From positions 6,024 to 70,023 of the forward strand of contig JBPCKA010000094.1 in assembly GCA_051004735.1 (NCBI GenBank): a stretch of 64,000 bases of DNA. The letters run 5' to 3'. This DNA comes from Euzebya sp051004735 (GTDB lineage: Bacteria; Actinomycetota; Nitriliruptoria; Euzebyales; Euzebyaceae). Of this stretch, positions 16,138 through 24,017 are shown piece after piece. How positions within the stretch are numbered: position 1 is the stretch's first letter; each line of letters begins with the position of its first letter. The notes below the pieces were generated by a model. It was not told where the DNA came from. It did not search any database and worked only from the letters and a program-made list of their open reading frames with translations. The translations under genes were made by a program, and so were the position numbers.

Positions 16138-16958
16138 CGTCGAGGGCCAGCAGGCGCGGCGATGACCACTGTCGCATCGATCGCCTCCTGACGCGCCAGG
16201 CGGGACTGCAAACCTGCCTGGTCAGCGATGTCCAGCGTTGCACTGGCCTGGTCCCGGCTGGTCTCCACCAGCACGTGACCGTCCGGCGCCAGCCACTCCG
16301 ACGCGCCGGCAATCACCCCACGTTGCACATCCAGCCCATCGGCGCCACCGTCCAGCGCGATCAACGGCTCGTGACGTCGCGACTCCCACGGCAGCATCGC
16401 AATCGCGGCGGAGGGCACATACGGCGCGTTGGCCACCAGGACGTCGACGCGACCGCGCAACGCCGACGGCAGGGGCTGGTACAGATCGCCCAGATAGACG
16501 GTGCCGCCCCAGACCGCAAGGTTGCGACGCGCACAGCGCACGGCTGAGGGATCGATGTCGACGCTATGCAGTTCAACATGCAGTTCAACATGCAGTTCAA
16601 GGGGCCCGCACGCTGCTGCCAGCGCGGCACCGACCGCACCGGATCCGCAGCACAGGTCCACCACGACAGTTCGCTTTGGACCCTTCTCGATCAGGGCCGC
16701 CCCCTGATCGACCAGGAACTCGGTCCGCTCGCGCGGAATGAACACACCGGGTTCCAGCAGGATCGTCCGGCCACGGAACTGGGCCCAGCCGAGGAGATAT
16801 TCCAGCGGCTCGCCCGCGACCCGACGATCGACCAGGTCGGCCAGATCCCCACTGCCACGGGCCGCGCTCATCAGCAGTCGGGCCTCCTCGTCCGCATAGA
16901 TGCACCCTGCCACCCTCAGCCGATTGGCAATGGTCTGACGGCGTGCCGGGCGAGACAT
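16128..16958 (-). CDS. PrmC/HemK-related N5-glutamine methyltransferase
   Basis: SAM-dependent class I methyltransferase, 276 residues, of the PrmC-related group found in actinobacteria. Visible motifs are LLGWAQFRG and IPRERTEFLV, the SAM loop VDLCCGSGAVG near residue 103, and NAPYVP near residue 175 in place of the canonical NPPY. PrmC methylates the GGQ glutamine of release factors; the substrate of this related group is less certain. Between the SAM loop and the acidic SVDID strand the sequence contains three copies of HVEL made by a 12-bp tandem repeat. The ATG at 16958 was preferred over an upstream in-frame codon inside nth. Confidence 0.8.
   Translation of the reverse strand: MSRPARRQTIANRLRVAGCIYADEEARLLMSAARGSGDLADLVDRRVAGEPLEYLLGWAQFRGRTILLEPGVFIPRERTEFLVDQGAALIEKGPKRTVVVDLCCGSGAVGAALAAACGPLELHVELHVELHSVDIDPSAVRCARRNLAVWGGTVYLGDLYQPLPSALRGRVDVLVANAPYVPSAAIAMLPWESRRHEPLIALDGGADGLDVQRGVIAGASEWLAPDGHVLVETSRDQASATLDIADQAGLQSRLARQEAIDATVVIAAPAGPRRQP
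16563..16600. repeat. 12-bp in-frame tandem repeat in the methyltransferase gene
   Basis: The unit ATGCAGTTCAAC (plus strand) occurs in three near-perfect consecutive copies, coding HVEL repeats in the minus-strand methyltransferase. Copy changes would keep the reading frame. Confidence 0.75.
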
Positions 16959-16977
16959 GCGGCGTGTGGCGGGGGCC

Positions 16978-17730
16978 CTAGATCCCCGCGCCAAGCCCCT
17001 TGGCCTGCTTGGCTTTGTCGCGGCGCCCGTCGATGAGTGAGGAGGGGCACCACTGCTCAACCACACAACTGCCACAGCGGGGACGCAGCGCGTCACAGAC
17101 CCGTCGGCCGTGCAGGATGATCACCAGGCTGGCGGGGCTGTAGTCGGCCTTGTCGAACAGGCGCATCAGGTCCTTCTCGATCTTCACCGGATCGGTGTGG
17201 CGGGTGAAGGCGAACCGCTTCGAAAGCCGGGTGACATGGGTGTCCACCGCGATCCCTGCCTGTGGATCGGCCAGGTGATGCTGTGGTGCCGCACCGGCCA
17301 AGACCACGTTGGCAGTCTTGCGCGCCACCCCTGGCAGGGTGATGAGGTCGGCCATTGCCAGCGGGACCTCGCCGTCGAAGTTGTCGATGAGCGCCTGGCA
17401 CAGCCCCCGTATCGACTTCGTCTTCTGGCGGTAGAAACCGCTTGACAGGATGTCGTGCTGCAGTTCCTCCTCGGGCACGCTCAGATAGTCCTCGGGGGTG
17501 CGGTACTTGACGAACAGGCTCTTGGTGATCTGGTTTATCTTCACGTCGGTTGATTGCGCCGACAGGACCGTGGCGATCAGCAGTTCGAACGGCGAGGAAT
17601 GATCCAGTTCGATGACCCCTCCGTCGTATTCCTCCATGAGGCAGGCCAGGATGCGAGGAGCACGAAGCGTCTTGCCGCTGTCGCGATCCAGTGGACGGTC
17701 GGTCGGGGATGCCTCCGAAGTGCTCACCAT
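16978..17730 (-). CDS. nth: Endonuclease III
   Basis: Bifunctional DNA glycosylase/AP lyase of base-excision repair, 250 residues. The helix-hairpin-helix LPGVARKTANVVL near residue 132 holds the catalytic Lys, and AVDTHVTRLS near residue 158 holds the catalytic Asp. The C-terminal [4Fe-4S] motif has C-x6-C-x2-C-x5-C spacing (CDALRPRCGSCVVEQWC). The first ~20 residues are a polar extension. The ATG at 17730 is preceded by TACGCT ending 9 nt upstream. It ends 19 bp before the methyltransferase gene, with which it may be co-transcribed. Confidence 0.95.
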   Translation of the reverse strand: MVSTSEASPTDRPLDRDSGKTLRAPRILACLMEEYDGGVIELDHSSPFELLIATVLSAQSTDVKINQITKSLFVKYRTPEDYLSVPEEELQHDILSSGFYRQKTKSIRGLCQALIDNFDGEVPLAMADLITLPGVARKTANVVLAGAAPQHHLADPQAGIAVDTHVTRLSKRFAFTRHTDPVKIEKDLMRLFDKADYSPASLVIILHGRRVCDALRPRCGSCVVEQWCPSSLIDGRRDKAKQAKGLGAGI

Positions 17731-17745
17731 TGACGCAGCAGCGTA
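17731..17745 (-). promoter_or_regulatory. Leaderless-type -10 element for nth
   Basis: TACGCT (minus strand, 17740-17745) ends 9 nt before the ATG at 17730. The same TACGCTGCTG string precedes regX3 at 19.84 kb. Confidence 0.5.
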
Positions 17746-17772
17746 AGGCCTGTGAACGCCGTTGCCACTCCC

Positions 17773-19089
17773 TCAGTGCGCTCCTCCGTCGACTGGGAGC
17801 CGGACGGTGAACCGGCTGCCCTCCCCCAGGACGCTTGAGACCCCCACCGTGCCTGCGTGTCGCTGGACGGCATTGCGGACCAATGACAGGCCCAGACCAG
17901 TGCCGCCGGCCGCCCGACTTCGAGCCTTGTCGACCCGATAGAAGCGTTCAAAGACCCGGTCCTGATCAGTCTCGGGTATGCCGATCCCGGTATCGCTCAC
18001 CTCCACCTGCCCCCAGGAGTTGTGCCGACTGACCGTCACGAAGACCTGCCCGCCTGAATGGTTGTACTGGATGGCGTTGAGGATGAGGTTGCCGACGATC
18101 AGCTTGAGATCCTCAACGATGCCGATCACCGCACCCTCGCCCCCCTCAACCAGCGTCACGGTCACGTCCTGCTGCTCGGCCAGCAGGCGCAGTCGTTCGA
18201 CTTGGGCGGAACACAACTCCTGCAGGTCAACACGCTGACGAACGCGACCGTCGGTTCCCTCCTCCAGCCGGGTCAGGTCCAGCAGTTCGCGCACCAGTTG
18301 GGCCAGGCGGGTTGCCTCGGTCTGGATCCGCTTGACCATCGACGTCGCTCGCTGCGGATCGCGCTGCATGGCCATGTGCAGCGAGTCAGCCAACGCCACA
18401 ATCCCGGTGACCGGTGTCTTCAATTCGTGTGAGGCATTGGCGACGAAGTCCCGGCGCATGTCTTCAACCCGGGTCATGTTGGTCAGGTCGGTGACGATCA
18501 ACGCGGTCTCGTCCGGCCCGACCCGCGTGGCATGTCCCATCAGTTCGCGATCGTCCCGGCGTGCCGTGATCGACACATCCGCCCCCGTCTCATCGGTTTG
18601 GGTGACGGCTTGCTGCAGTGCCGGCACCCCCAAGGCCCTCAGTGGGCTCAGTCCCTCGGCGTGGTCCAGGTCAAACAGTACGGCGGCCGCCGGGTTGGCA
18701 TAGACCAGCCCGTGGGAGTCGAACAACAGGACCGCGGTCGGGATGGCATCCAGCAGTCGTTCCTGCCGTTCGCGAACGGCCCGCAGGGCAACGAAGCGAT
18801 CTCGCATCACCTGCGCGACTTCGTTCAGCGCCGAGACCAGCCGCTGCCATTCCTGGCCGCCCTCGGTGGTCAGGGCTGGGGGTTGCGTTTCAGAGGAGGC
18901 GAAAGCCACGACCTGATCGGCGACATGGTCTAGCCGCCGTTGTTCGACGCGGGCGATCAAGGCATCGATCAGCAGTCCCAGACTAAACATCACCGCAACG
19001 ACACCCCACCGCAGGCTGGGCAGCAGGCTGCCCGCCAGGGCCGCAACCGCGGCGAGGAGAGGCAGCGTGAACCGGGTTCGTCTGAGCAT
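17773..19089 (-). CDS. senX3: Sensor histidine kinase of the SenX3/PhoR type
   Basis: Membrane sensor kinase, 438 residues, likely sensing phosphate status. Two hydrophobic segments lie near residues 8-45 with almost no extracytoplasmic loop, as in SenX3. A PAS domain spans about residues 105-200. The HisKA box is FVANASHELKTP near residue 220, and the ATPase domain shows NLILNAIQYN, VSDTGIGIP and GGTGLGLSLV. The gene follows regX3 by 56 bp on the same strand; mycobacteria have the opposite order (senX3 first). The divergent phoU and the nearby ppk1 support a role in phosphate control. The symbol rests on architecture and context. Confidence 0.85.
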   Translation of the reverse strand: MLRRTRFTLPLLAAVAALAGSLLPSLRWGVVAVMFSLGLLIDALIARVEQRRLDHVADQVVAFASSETQPPALTTEGGQEWQRLVSALNEVAQVMRDRFVALRAVRERQERLLDAIPTAVLLFDSHGLVYANPAAAVLFDLDHAEGLSPLRALGVPALQQAVTQTDETGADVSITARRDDRELMGHATRVGPDETALIVTDLTNMTRVEDMRRDFVANASHELKTPVTGIVALADSLHMAMQRDPQRATSMVKRIQTEATRLAQLVRELLDLTRLEEGTDGRVRQRVDLQELCSAQVERLRLLAEQQDVTVTLVEGGEGAVIGIVEDLKLIVGNLILNAIQYNHSGGQVFVTVSRHNSWGQVEVSDTGIGIPETDQDRVFERFYRVDKARSRAAGGTGLGLSLVRNAVQRHAGTVGVSSVLGEGSRFTVRLPVDGGAH

Positions 19090-19145
19090 CCCTGCCTATC
19101 GTCGCGCATGCCCTCGCCCCCGGGCACGCAAGACGTGCAATCAGG

Positions 19146-19829
19146 TCAATCGGCGAACTTGTAGCCGACACCTCGGACGGTCACGATCAGTTGGGGATCA
19201 TGGGGATCGGCTTCGATCCGTCCGCGGATCCGCTTGATGTGCACGTCAAGCGTCTTGGTGTCCCCCACGTAGTCCGCGCCCCAGATCCGATCGATGATCA
19301 GGTCGCGCGTCATCACCCGACCGGCGTTGCGCACCAGCATCTCCAGCAGGACGAACTCCTTGGGAGGAAGATCGACGATGTCACCTCGGATACTGACCTC
19401 GTGACGTTCGGGATCAATTCGTACTTCCCTGATCTCAAGCGGGGCGCCCAGATCGGGCAGGTCCCATTCCCCACCCCGACGCAGCACCGCACGAACCCTG
19501 GCCGCAAGCTCCCGCATCGAGAACGGTTTGGTCATGTAGTCATCGGCCCCGACCTCCAGCCCGACCACGGTGTCGATCTCTGAGTCCCTCGCGGTCAACA
19601 TGATGATCGGAACGGCGGAAACGGCCCGCAGATGTTTGCATACCTCGGTGCCTGACATGCCGGGCAGCATGACGTCCAGCACGACCAGGTCGGGACGCTC
19701 GCGGTCGAAGACGTCGATGGCCTTCTTGCCGTCTGACACCGCCACAACCTCAAACCCCTCCGCAGTGAGGCCAAACTCCAATGCCTCGATGATGGCGGGT
19801 TCGTCTTCGACAACCATGAGTTTGGGCAT
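19146..19829 (-). CDS. regX3: Response regulator of the RegX3/PhoP (OmpR) family
   Basis: DNA-binding response regulator, 227 residues, partner of the kinase encoded next. The receiver domain starts MPKLMVVEDEPA with the phosphorylated Asp in LVVLDVMLPG near residue 51 and the conserved Lys in MTKPFS near residue 101. A winged-helix trans_reg_C domain covers residues ~130-227 (LPPKEFVLLEML, VDVHIKRIR-like recognition region). The ATG at 19829 was chosen over 19898 because the receiver begins there and a TACGCT -10 element ends 9 nt upstream. It is divergent from phoU (20013), with about 180 bp between them, where the regulator may also bind. Confidence 0.9.
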   Translation of the reverse strand: MPKLMVVEDEPAIIEALEFGLTAEGFEVVAVSDGKKAIDVFDRERPDLVVLDVMLPGMSGTEVCKHLRAVSAVPIIMLTARDSEIDTVVGLEVGADDYMTKPFSMRELAARVRAVLRRGGEWDLPDLGAPLEIREVRIDPERHEVSIRGDIVDLPPKEFVLLEMLVRNAGRVMTRDLIIDRIWGADYVGDTKTLDVHIKRIRGRIEADPHDPQLIVTVRGVGYKFAD

Positions 19830-19844
19830 GGATTCAGCAGCGTA
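19830..19844 (-). promoter_or_regulatory. Leaderless-type -10 element for regX3
   Basis: TACGCT (minus strand, 19839-19844) ends 9 nt before the ATG at 19829, without a Shine-Dalgarno sequence. Confidence 0.5.
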
Positions 19845-19999
19845 GGGGGTGCTGCCCCGATCCAGACGGCTGGCGCGACGCTGCGAAGGTGATTTCACGA
19901 GGGGTTCGTCATCCCGTCACTCGGCGTTCATTGTTCACACGATGCTGCCCTGTCCGGATGCGTCGGGGCAAGCTGGAATCAAACGGTTGCGAACTGGGC

Positions 20000-20012
20000 G
20001 ACAATGGGTCGT
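20000..20012 (+). promoter_or_regulatory. Leaderless-type -10 element for the first phoU
   Basis: GACAAT at 20000-20005, close to TANNNT, ends 7 nt before the ATG at 20013. This favours 20013 over the in-frame ATG at 20004, which overlaps the element. Confidence 0.45.
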
Positions 20013-20693
20013 ATGGACACGGCGCGCGTACTCCGAACCGAGTTCCGCGCGGCACTGGCCGCCGGGGAGGACCGGGTGCTGCTGCTGGGACGACGAGTCC
20101 AGCAGGCGGTGGGGTTGGCAATGACGTCCTTGGAGGCTGAGTCAGGCGAACTGTGTCAACAGATCCTTGAAACCGACGATCAGGTCGATCTGGACTGCCA
20201 CCAGTTGGAACACGACATCTTCGTACTGATGAACCTCCAGAGCCCGATGGCTCGGGATCTGCGGTTGTTGGTCGGCTTGCAGAAGGTCCTCGGCAACATC
20301 CAGCGGATCGGGGATGGAGCAGTCAACATCGCGCGGCTGGGAGCAGATCTGGTGGGGCTTGGAGGATCCTCAACCGAACTGTTGGCTCAGATGCACGAGC
20401 TGGGCAGACGTGCTGAGCGCGCTGTTCGGACGGGCCTGGACTCATTCGGGCATCGCCGTGACACCGTCGATTCCGTCGGTGCGGTGGAGGACCAGATCGA
20501 CCTGCTTCACGACGGTCTCACCGCCCGGCTGATCCAGCACGCCACCCTCGGCCGGGCACAGACGGAGTGGGCGATACGCATGGTCCTGGTCAGCCGGCAT
20601 CTGGAACGCATCGGGGACCACGCCGTCAAGATCGCTGAAGAGGGCGCGTTCGTGGCAACGGGCCACCGACCCTCCCCAGTCTCACGCCACTGA
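20013..20693 (+). CDS. phoU: Phosphate uptake regulator PhoU, copy 1
   Basis: Cytoplasmic PhoU protein, 226 residues, made of two three-helix PhoU repeats. Metal-binding-type acidic signatures are visible as QILETDDQVD near residue 50, GDGAVNIARL near residue 100, AVEDQIDLLHD near residue 150 and RIGDHAVKIAEE near residue 200. PhoU links the phosphate ABC transporter to the phosphate histidine kinase and represses signalling when phosphate is plentiful. It is divergent from regX3-senX3, a typical arrangement. No pst transporter gene is in the window. A second PhoU is encoded at 30362-31078. Confidence 0.9.
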   Translation: MDTARVLRTEFRAALAAGEDRVLLLGRRVQQAVGLAMTSLEAESGELCQQILETDDQVDLDCHQLEHDIFVLMNLQSPMARDLRLLVGLQKVLGNIQRIGDGAVNIARLGADLVGLGGSSTELLAQMHELGRRAERAVRTGLDSFGHRRDTVDSVGAVEDQIDLLHDGLTARLIQHATLGRAQTEWAIRMVLVSRHLERIGDHAVKIAEEGAFVATGHRPSPVSRH

Positions 20694-20997
20694 GCACAGT
20701 GCCTCTGATGCTGGGGCACTACTGTGGCATTGCCAGCTCCACCATGCCCACCGTGGCGGACCGAGGGCCCTTGTCAATCGAGCACTTCGCCCAGTCGCGC
20801 GACTGGACCCCACGCGCATCCTGTGCATGACCTCGATGACCGGGGCGTACCGCTCCCCCACCTTGGACCTGTAACGTGCGCAGCTATGAGGATCATGCCC
20901 GCACGCTGTCGGGCGACTACTTCGTCCAGTCCTACGGGCCATGCACCGCCACCGCCGACCAGTAGACCAGGCGGTGTGTGACAGGGAGGATTGGACG
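20694..20997. other. Gene-free stretch of about 300 bp after phoU
   Basis: No convincing gene. Short hairpins follow the phoU stop (CACTG with CAGTG around 20687-20700, and AGTGCC with GGCACT around 20698-20720); they could end phoU transcription but lack a T-run. Several short ORFs here have no recognisable features. An AGGGAGG Shine-Dalgarno just before 20998 belongs to the next gene. Confidence 0.4.
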
Positions 20998-21654
20998 ATG
21001 AGCACACAGAGAATCAGCGGCGATCAGATTGCACAGATGGACCTTGCCGACTGGCGGTCGATGTATCAGGCGTTGGAGGCACGTTTCCGAACGGGCGACT
21101 TCGCCACCGGGCTGCGAATGGTCAACCTGATCGGCCAGGCCGCCGAGGAGGCCAACCATCACCCCGACATCGACTTGCGCTACAGCCATGTCAACATCCG
21201 GCTGATCAGCCACGACATCGGCGGCAAGACACAACGAGACGTCGATCTGGCCCGGCAGATCAGTCACATCGCTGCCGATCTGGGCGTAGAGGCTGATCCG
21301 GCCTGCGTGTCCCGCGTGGAGATCGGACTGGACACCTGGGATGCCGCCGAGATCCGGCCGTTCTGGCAGGCGGTGCTCGGTCTGCGGCACGACACCGATT
21401 TCGATGACCTTCGCGACGACGAAGGCGACCTGCCCACAATCTGGTTTCAGGACTGCGAACCTCACCCCGAGCCGCACCAGCGGTTCCACCTGGACATCCG
21501 CGTGCCACCCGAGGTGGCGGGGCAGCGCATCGCTGAGGCGCTGGCCGCCGGCGGCACGCTGATCTCGGACACCCGCGCGCCCACCTTCACCGTCTTGGCC
21601 GACCCGCAGGGCAACCGGATCTGTGTCTGCACCCACGCCGAACGCACCGACTGA
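20998..21654 (+). CDS. Pterin-4a-carbinolamine dehydratase fused to a VOC (glyoxalase-fold) domain
   Basis: A 218-residue two-domain protein. Residues ~1-95 are a pterin-4a-carbinolamine dehydratase (PCD/DCoH) domain with EANHHPDIDLRYSHVNI, which holds the catalytic histidine pair. Residues ~103-215 form a VOC domain (VEIGLDTWDAAEIRPFWQAV, then the closing ADPQGNRICVC strand). PCD recycles the pterin cofactor of aromatic amino acid hydroxylases, but no such hydroxylase is in the window. The fusion is known in some actinobacteria and its substrate is unclear. Start set by AGGGAGG eight bases before the ATG. Ends 29 bp before the convergent ppk1 stop. Confidence 0.88.
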   Translation: MSTQRISGDQIAQMDLADWRSMYQALEARFRTGDFATGLRMVNLIGQAAEEANHHPDIDLRYSHVNIRLISHDIGGKTQRDVDLARQISHIAADLGVEADPACVSRVEIGLDTWDAAEIRPFWQAVLGLRHDTDFDDLRDDEGDLPTIWFQDCEPHPEPHQRFHLDIRVPPEVAGQRIAEALAAGGTLISDTRAPTFTVLADPQGNRICVCTHAERTD

Positions 21655-21683
21655 GGGCCCAGCGACTGAGGGCCAAAGATCCG

Positions 21684-23759
21684 CTACTGGCCGTGGGCCC
21701 GTTCCATCGCGCGTGTCTGCAGCACCTCGTGGGTCTCACCGTCGGGCTCGACGGCTTCGCGGTGCCAGCGGCCATCGGCTGACAAGTCCCAGGCCGAGGC
21801 CCGATCTGCCAGCAGGATGTCCAGGATCTCCTGCAGTTGCGCCCGGTTGCCAGGGTCCGGGATGGGGATGATCGCCTCGACCCGACGGTCCAGGTTGCGG
21901 CTCATCATGTCGGCCGATCCAATCAGATAGTCAAGCTGACGGTCGGGCTGGCCAAAGCGGAAAATGCGGGAATGCTCCAGGAACCGCCCCACGATCGAGC
22001 GCACGGTGATGGTCGGGCTCAGCTCGGCAACTCCCGGCACCAGGGCACACATCGAGCGGACGATCAGGTCGATGGGCACACCGGCCTGGGAGGCGTCGTA
22101 GAGGGCATCGATGACGTCGCGGTCCACCAGGTTGTTGCACTTGATGATGATCCGGCCATCGGGTCCTGCCTCGGCTTCCCGGCGGATCAGTCGTAACAAC
22201 CCCTCCCTCATGTTGCCCGGTGCCACCAGCAAGGACTTGTACCCGTCCGCCGCGGAGTAGCCGGTCAGCATGTTGAACAGGTGCGACAGGTCTTCGCCGA
22301 CCTCGGGACGAGTGGTGAAAACCCCGACATCTTCATAGATGCTGGCCGTGGTCGGGTTGTAGTTGCCCGTGCCGATGTGGGCGTAGCGGCGCAACCGGCC
22401 GTGTTCCTCGCGGACCACCAGGCAGGTCTTGGTATGGGTCTTCAACCCGATCAGGCCGTACACGACATGGACCCCGGCGGATTCGAGGTTCCTGGCCCGT
22501 CTGATGTTTGCCTCCTCGTCGAACCGCGCTTTGAGTTCGACCAGGGCGACCGTCTGCTTGCCGGCCTCCGCAGCACGGATCAGGGCGGCCACGATCGGTG
22601 AGTCACGGCCCGTCGTCCGGTAGATCGTCAGCTTGATGGCCACGACCTGCGGGTCATCGGCCGCCCGTTCGATGAAGGCCTGGGTGGTGTCCTCAAATGA
22701 TTCATAGGGATGGTGAACCAGCACGTCACCGGCCCTGATGCGCGACCACATCTCATCTCCCCGGCCCAGAGTGCTGGGCACCTGGGGCGTCCACTTGGGG
22801 TGCAGCAGGTCGGGGCGGTCAAGGTGGGCCAACTGCCACAGCCCGTCCATGTTCAGCAGGCCGGGGATGTGGGTGATGGCCGCCGGTTCGACATCCAGTT
22901 CCTCGGTGAACGGCTGCAGCAGGTCCGGCGGACAGTCAGCGGCGGCTTCGATCCGCACCACCTTGCCGAACCGACGTTCCAGCAGCCCGGATTCGATGGT
23001 CTCCAGCAGATCCTCGGCCTCCTCCTCGGCGAAGGCCTGATGGGCGTGACGCGTGACGCGGAACAAGCCGTGCTCGATCACGGTGACCGAGGGGAACAGC
23101 CGGGGCAGGAACGTGGCGATCACCTGCTCGGTGGGGACCAGCCTGACGCTGCGGTCGTGCTCACCCGGCAGCACCACGAACCGCTTCAGCTGATGGGGAA
23201 TCTTGATCCGGGCCAGTGAGGGGCGGCCGTCTTGCAGGCGCAGACGAACAGCCAGGTTCATCGATAGTGTCGAGATGTGAGGGAAGGGACGCCCGGGATC
23301 GATGGCCAGAGGGGTCAGTAGCGGAAACATCCGCTGCTCAAACACCTCTGCGCAGTGTTCGTGGTCAGCAGCGGTCGCCTGGCTGTAGTCGATGATCTGG
23401 ATGCCCTCCTTCTCAAGCTCCGGGCAGAGGACCTCGTTCAGGATCTTGGCCTGGCGGACGGCAACCTCACCAAGGATCGCCCGGATCGCCCCAAGCTGGC
23501 CGGCGGCGCTGAGCCACCCCCGCGCATCGTTGCCGTTGTCGGCGTCCTGCCGGATGAGGTCCAAGCGTTTCTGCACCCATTCGTCGGTGTTGCCGGAGTA
23601 GATCGCACAGAACTTGACCCGCTCCAACAACGGCTTGGTCGGATCCAACGCCAAGGCCAGCACCCGTGCGTTGAACGCCAACTGGGACAGTTCGCGGTCG
23701 CCGTACCGAGCCCCCTCGGGGGTCGGGGGAAAGGGGATCAGCGGATCCAGTTGCTCCAT
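21684..23759 (-). CDS. ppk1: Polyphosphate kinase 1
   Basis: Reversible polyphosphate synthase that uses ATP, 691 residues, the usual length. The N-terminal domain opens with DRELSQLAFNARVLALA. The catalytic region contains the phosphorylated-His context YAHIGTGNYNPTTA near residue 430, with a second His in GLKTHTKTCLVVR about 30 residues earlier. A C-terminal SADMMSRNLDRRVEAIIPI motif is typical. The start at 23759 is supported by TAGATA ending 8 nt upstream; an in-frame ATG at 23768 overlaps that element and a still longer frame to 23933 runs through repeats. Location near regX3/senX3 and phoU fits phosphate-controlled polyphosphate storage. Confidence 0.95.
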   Translation of the reverse strand: MEQLDPLIPFPPTPEGARYGDRELSQLAFNARVLALALDPTKPLLERVKFCAIYSGNTDEWVQKRLDLIRQDADNGNDARGWLSAAGQLGAIRAILGEVAVRQAKILNEVLCPELEKEGIQIIDYSQATAADHEHCAEVFEQRMFPLLTPLAIDPGRPFPHISTLSMNLAVRLRLQDGRPSLARIKIPHQLKRFVVLPGEHDRSVRLVPTEQVIATFLPRLFPSVTVIEHGLFRVTRHAHQAFAEEEAEDLLETIESGLLERRFGKVVRIEAAADCPPDLLQPFTEELDVEPAAITHIPGLLNMDGLWQLAHLDRPDLLHPKWTPQVPSTLGRGDEMWSRIRAGDVLVHHPYESFEDTTQAFIERAADDPQVVAIKLTIYRTTGRDSPIVAALIRAAEAGKQTVALVELKARFDEEANIRRARNLESAGVHVVYGLIGLKTHTKTCLVVREEHGRLRRYAHIGTGNYNPTTASIYEDVGVFTTRPEVGEDLSHLFNMLTGYSAADGYKSLLVAPGNMREGLLRLIRREAEAGPDGRIIIKCNNLVDRDVIDALYDASQAGVPIDLIVRSMCALVPGVAELSPTITVRSIVGRFLEHSRIFRFGQPDRQLDYLIGSADMMSRNLDRRVEAIIPIPDPGNRAQLQEILDILLADRASAWDLSADGRWHREAVEPDGETHEVLQTRAMERAHGQ

Positions 23760-23773
23760 CCCCCCCATATCTA
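23760..23773 (-). promoter_or_regulatory. Leaderless-type -10 element for ppk1
   Basis: TAGATA within CGCTAGATA (minus strand, 23768-23773) ends 8 nt before the ATG at 23759. The context is almost the same as at ispH. Confidence 0.5.
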
Positions 23774-23819
23774 GCGGATCCAAGCAAACAGAAGGTGTCC
23801 AAGCTGCGTTGCTCAGTTG

Positions 23820-24017
23820 GTTTGGTCCGAACCGCACGGCGTTTGCTCCCCCCAAACCGCACGGATTGCTGGGTCCCCCGAACCGCACGGATTGAACAAG
23901 GAGTGGGGTCCGGTGGCCGCCGAGCGTGGTCAATCTGTGGGGTCGGGCCAGTCAAATCAACGGTTCTGACTGAAAATCGGCTGCTGAAGCCGGCGGCGGT
24001 CTGTTCAATCTGTGCGG
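23820..24017. repeat. Cluster of CCGAACCGCACGG repeats and a 15-bp inverted repeat
   Basis: Three copies of a CC(G/A)AACCGCACGG motif lie between about 23828 and 23890. The last one, extended to 23883-23897, is the inverse of 24003-24017 with 14 of 15 positions matching, enclosing 105 bp. Related strings (GTGCGGTTTGGGAGGGG) occur twice in tandem at 24891-24930 on the other side of the next ORF. No gene is seen in 23774-24011. Confidence 0.7.

Noticed and set aside
20886..20981. Short plus-strand frame in the gap after phoU
   Set aside because: About 31 codons, no ribosome-binding site, Pro-rich random-looking product.
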